The translations under genes were made by a program, and so were the position numbers. A DNA stretch of 34,465 nt. Origin: an uncultured Myxococcales bacterium (GTDB taxonomy: Bacteria > Myxococcota_A > UBA9042). This document shows, piece after piece, positions 34,001 to 34,465 of this stretch. Under the pieces are notes generated by a model. The model was not told the origin of the DNA and made no database searches. It worked only from the letters and a program-made list of their open reading frames with translations. The DNA lies in contig CAIXGW010000239.1 in the NCBI GenBank assembly GCA_903919145.1, forward strand, positions 1-34,465, written 5' to 3'. Position 1 is the first letter of the stretch. Each line of letters begins with the position of its first letter.

Positions 34001-34465
34001 TAGACCTGGTTGCTGTTGGCGCTGATGCAGTATTCCTTGCCGTTGAACGCCATGTTGTAGATGTTGGTGGCGACGGTGAACTGGTCGACCAACACGCCGT
34101 TGTTGATGTTGTAGCGGTAGACCACGCCGGTGTAGATGCCCATGTACAGGTAGCCGTTGACTGCAGCCAGGCCGCCGTACAGGGTCGGGTTGCTGCCGCC
34201 GCTCAGGTTCATGGTCTTGACCAGGGCGCCGGTGTTCTTGTTGAGCACGTAGACGGTCATCGTGTCGTACCGCATGGCGTAGACAAACGATGCATCCGCT
34301 GTCACGGCGCCCATGGTGCTCGGCCCGTACCAAGTCCACAGGGTGGTGGAGCCCATGTCCGACTTCTTGGTCACGGTAGCGTAGCCCCAGTTGGCGGTGT
34401 AGTAGGTGCCGTCGGTGTCGCCCCACAGCTGCATCATCTGGTTCTGCCCGCTGTTGAAGGTGCCC
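31024..34465 (-). CDS. Cys-rich secreted mosaic protein with MopE-type motifs, C-type lectin and TLDc-like domains (5' end outside window)
   Basis: 1,146 residues are visible. The frame stays open to the right edge, and the first in-window Met codons (34437 and 34434) are internal, because the residues before them (GTFNSGQNQ) match the second copy (VGSFNSGLGE); the true start lies beyond. Order: propeller-like repeat 1 (34465-33980); MopE-type motif 1 (33966-33840, NPGAAEICDGKDNNCD); repeat 2 (about 33680-33180); motif 2 (33160-33064); C-type-lectin first half (about 32970-32730, WIGLSD...WADG...NWAVGEP); TLDc-like domain (about 32715-32190, CYRGTQDGFNSSTFHAKCD, GNVFGGYNHGTW, LNEVEVYY); lectin second half (about 32176-32084, EDYVYMASDAKW...AYVCA); motifs 3 (about 32052-31963) and 4 (31885-31791); then a PPC-like domain starting SEPNDSC. 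Roughly fifty Cys. MopE-type motifs are named after a copper-binding methanotroph surface protein; they are numerous in predatory and surface-active bacteria. Likely extracellular and adhesive (inference). Confidence 0.88.
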   Translation of the reverse strand, partial: GTFNSGQNQMMQLWGDTDGTYYTANWGYATVTKKSDMGSTTLWTWYGPSTMGAVTADASFVYAMRYDTMTVYVLNKNTGALVKTMNLSGGSNPTLYGGLAAVNGYLYMGIYTGVVYRYNINNGVLVDQFTVATNIYNMAFNGKEYCISANSNQVYCYSLMKDDCNLGDDCVDNDKMVNPGAAEICDGKDNNCDATADDGCDDDGDGYCDSTKVVVGTPSETPGKYVGNVINMQTYSHGGGYSPKYQEYWYPNWAGTTIYRYNKNFQPVGSFNSGLGEIMQLWGDTDDFYYTANWGYNVIRKWSGMTGNLVWSFNIGSTAGGVAADSKYVYGMQASGMQVWVIDKMTGQQVKILNLNGGNNTTLHGGLAVVGNDLFVGRYDTNVYRYNKTTGDYIDTFKTAPYIYNMAYNGKEYCVSANDASVYCYSVVANGCPNGGNDCNDTSADVNPGSKEICDGQDNNCDAKIDEVGSVGCTNYYYDGDQDGVGGSSTQCLCESAKQFKVVTTPTTWVNAQADCKAWGGNLATIPSEGINTYVRNTANAAGVSGNVWIGLSDAAVESSYVWADGAAMTYSNWAVGEPTGQYFAGSTVLSTAQQQQINAWSGSANQKWTLCYRGTQDGFNSSTFHAKCDSKSQTLVVLRENNGNVFGGYNHGTWAGGGYYNPGNTWLYTFKNNYKSNWGGPCGGTNYGTYNNNGYGPTWGGGHDLYVDSGMKNGYTYFGYNYACPVGSCGSGSCQSYLATSYSSWTLNEVEVYYKDGTSGGGTNDEDYVYMASDAKWVDTTPSATAAYVCARTTSFFTATTSGDCNDNCATCTPGKPELCDGSDNNCNNTVDEDCDDDNDDYCDAKLITVGSAPTCSKGGGDCNDTSATVKPGALESCNNLDDNCNAITDENSSDACPTDSNATFKCVAGACQIIGCATGYYDLNGSMSDGCECSGLDGSEPNDSCSQAVVLDTALYDTGKTASAEGIVVGTDVDWYSLYARDLADSGYAACDQFNLRVLMTKNPGGVAFDVWRDTCPAGGTNAVCCNSTDFNWFTNFKATDGSGPYSDAWSEWGECPCQTGNSFDQSNYGWNYSPSWNGPYCSAFNAEGVCIPSGFQFTKCADNSAWFYIKVYRNAPATTCGRYKLEVSNGLYGQPGTGGGYKP
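33064..34465 (-). repeat. 804-bp tandem duplication (268-residue units)
   Basis: Two units encode the same order of elements: FNSG...MQLWGDTD, YYTANWGY, LYGGLA/LHGGLA, YNMAFNGKEYC/YNMAYNGKEYC, VYCYS, then a MopE-type motif. The MQLWGDTD codons lie at 34434 and 33630, exactly 804 bp or 268 codons apart. The first unit continues past the window edge, so more copies may exist. Confidence 0.85.

Overview
The window is high-GC bacterial DNA from a Gram-negative organism. It encodes outer-membrane-type proteins, several lipoproteins with clear lipoboxes, a Tol-like energy-transducing trio, and a secreted protein with four MopE-type DxD/Cys metal-binding motifs. That motif, the PEGA/TPR-like protein and the many GTG starts are common in Myxococcota, Bradymonadota and related former Deltaproteobacteria. 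I infer that placement from style only; no taxonomic marker gene is present.

Layout. Positions 1-181 hold an AT-rich hairpin and an 85-bp element bounded by near-perfect inverted repeats. From 22503 down to 182 there are five minus-strand genes, listed in transcription order: a four-module redox fusion (VKOR, DsbA-like, FGE-like, TlpA-like thioredoxin); a phosphodiester-glycosidase lipoprotein starting 2 nt after it; a PEGA/TPR-like protein with a C-terminal membrane anchor; a kelch-type propeller lipoprotein; and a giant (about 5,000 aa) protein with about 17-18 DUF11-like repeats and a predicted C-terminal outer-membrane barrel. A 434-bp divergent intergenic region separates this block from a plus-strand TolQ/TolR/TolA-like operon (22938-25108). 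A small minus-strand exported protein (25243-25806) is divergent from a plus-strand run that begins at a good sigma70-type promoter (25905-25933): a 635-aa lipoprotein, a lamin-tail-domain lipoprotein, an unknown 213-aa protein and a 341-aa membrane-anchored helical-repeat protein. A tRNA-Pro(UGG) lies on the minus strand at 30744-30817. The right end is filled by a Cys-rich secreted mosaic protein whose 5' end runs off the window.

How the genes may work together (inference). Nearly every product is exported or envelope-associated, and several are rich in cysteine: the N-domain of the giant protein, an insert in the kelch lipoprotein, Cys pairs in TolR and the TolA-like protein, and roughly fifty Cys in the MopE-type protein. 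The VKOR/DsbA fusion is a natural candidate for making those disulfides.

The two most unusual observations are the four-module redox fusion and an apparent TLDc domain inserted inside a C-type-lectin fold in the right-hand mosaic protein. All family assignments were made by eye from motifs, with no database search.
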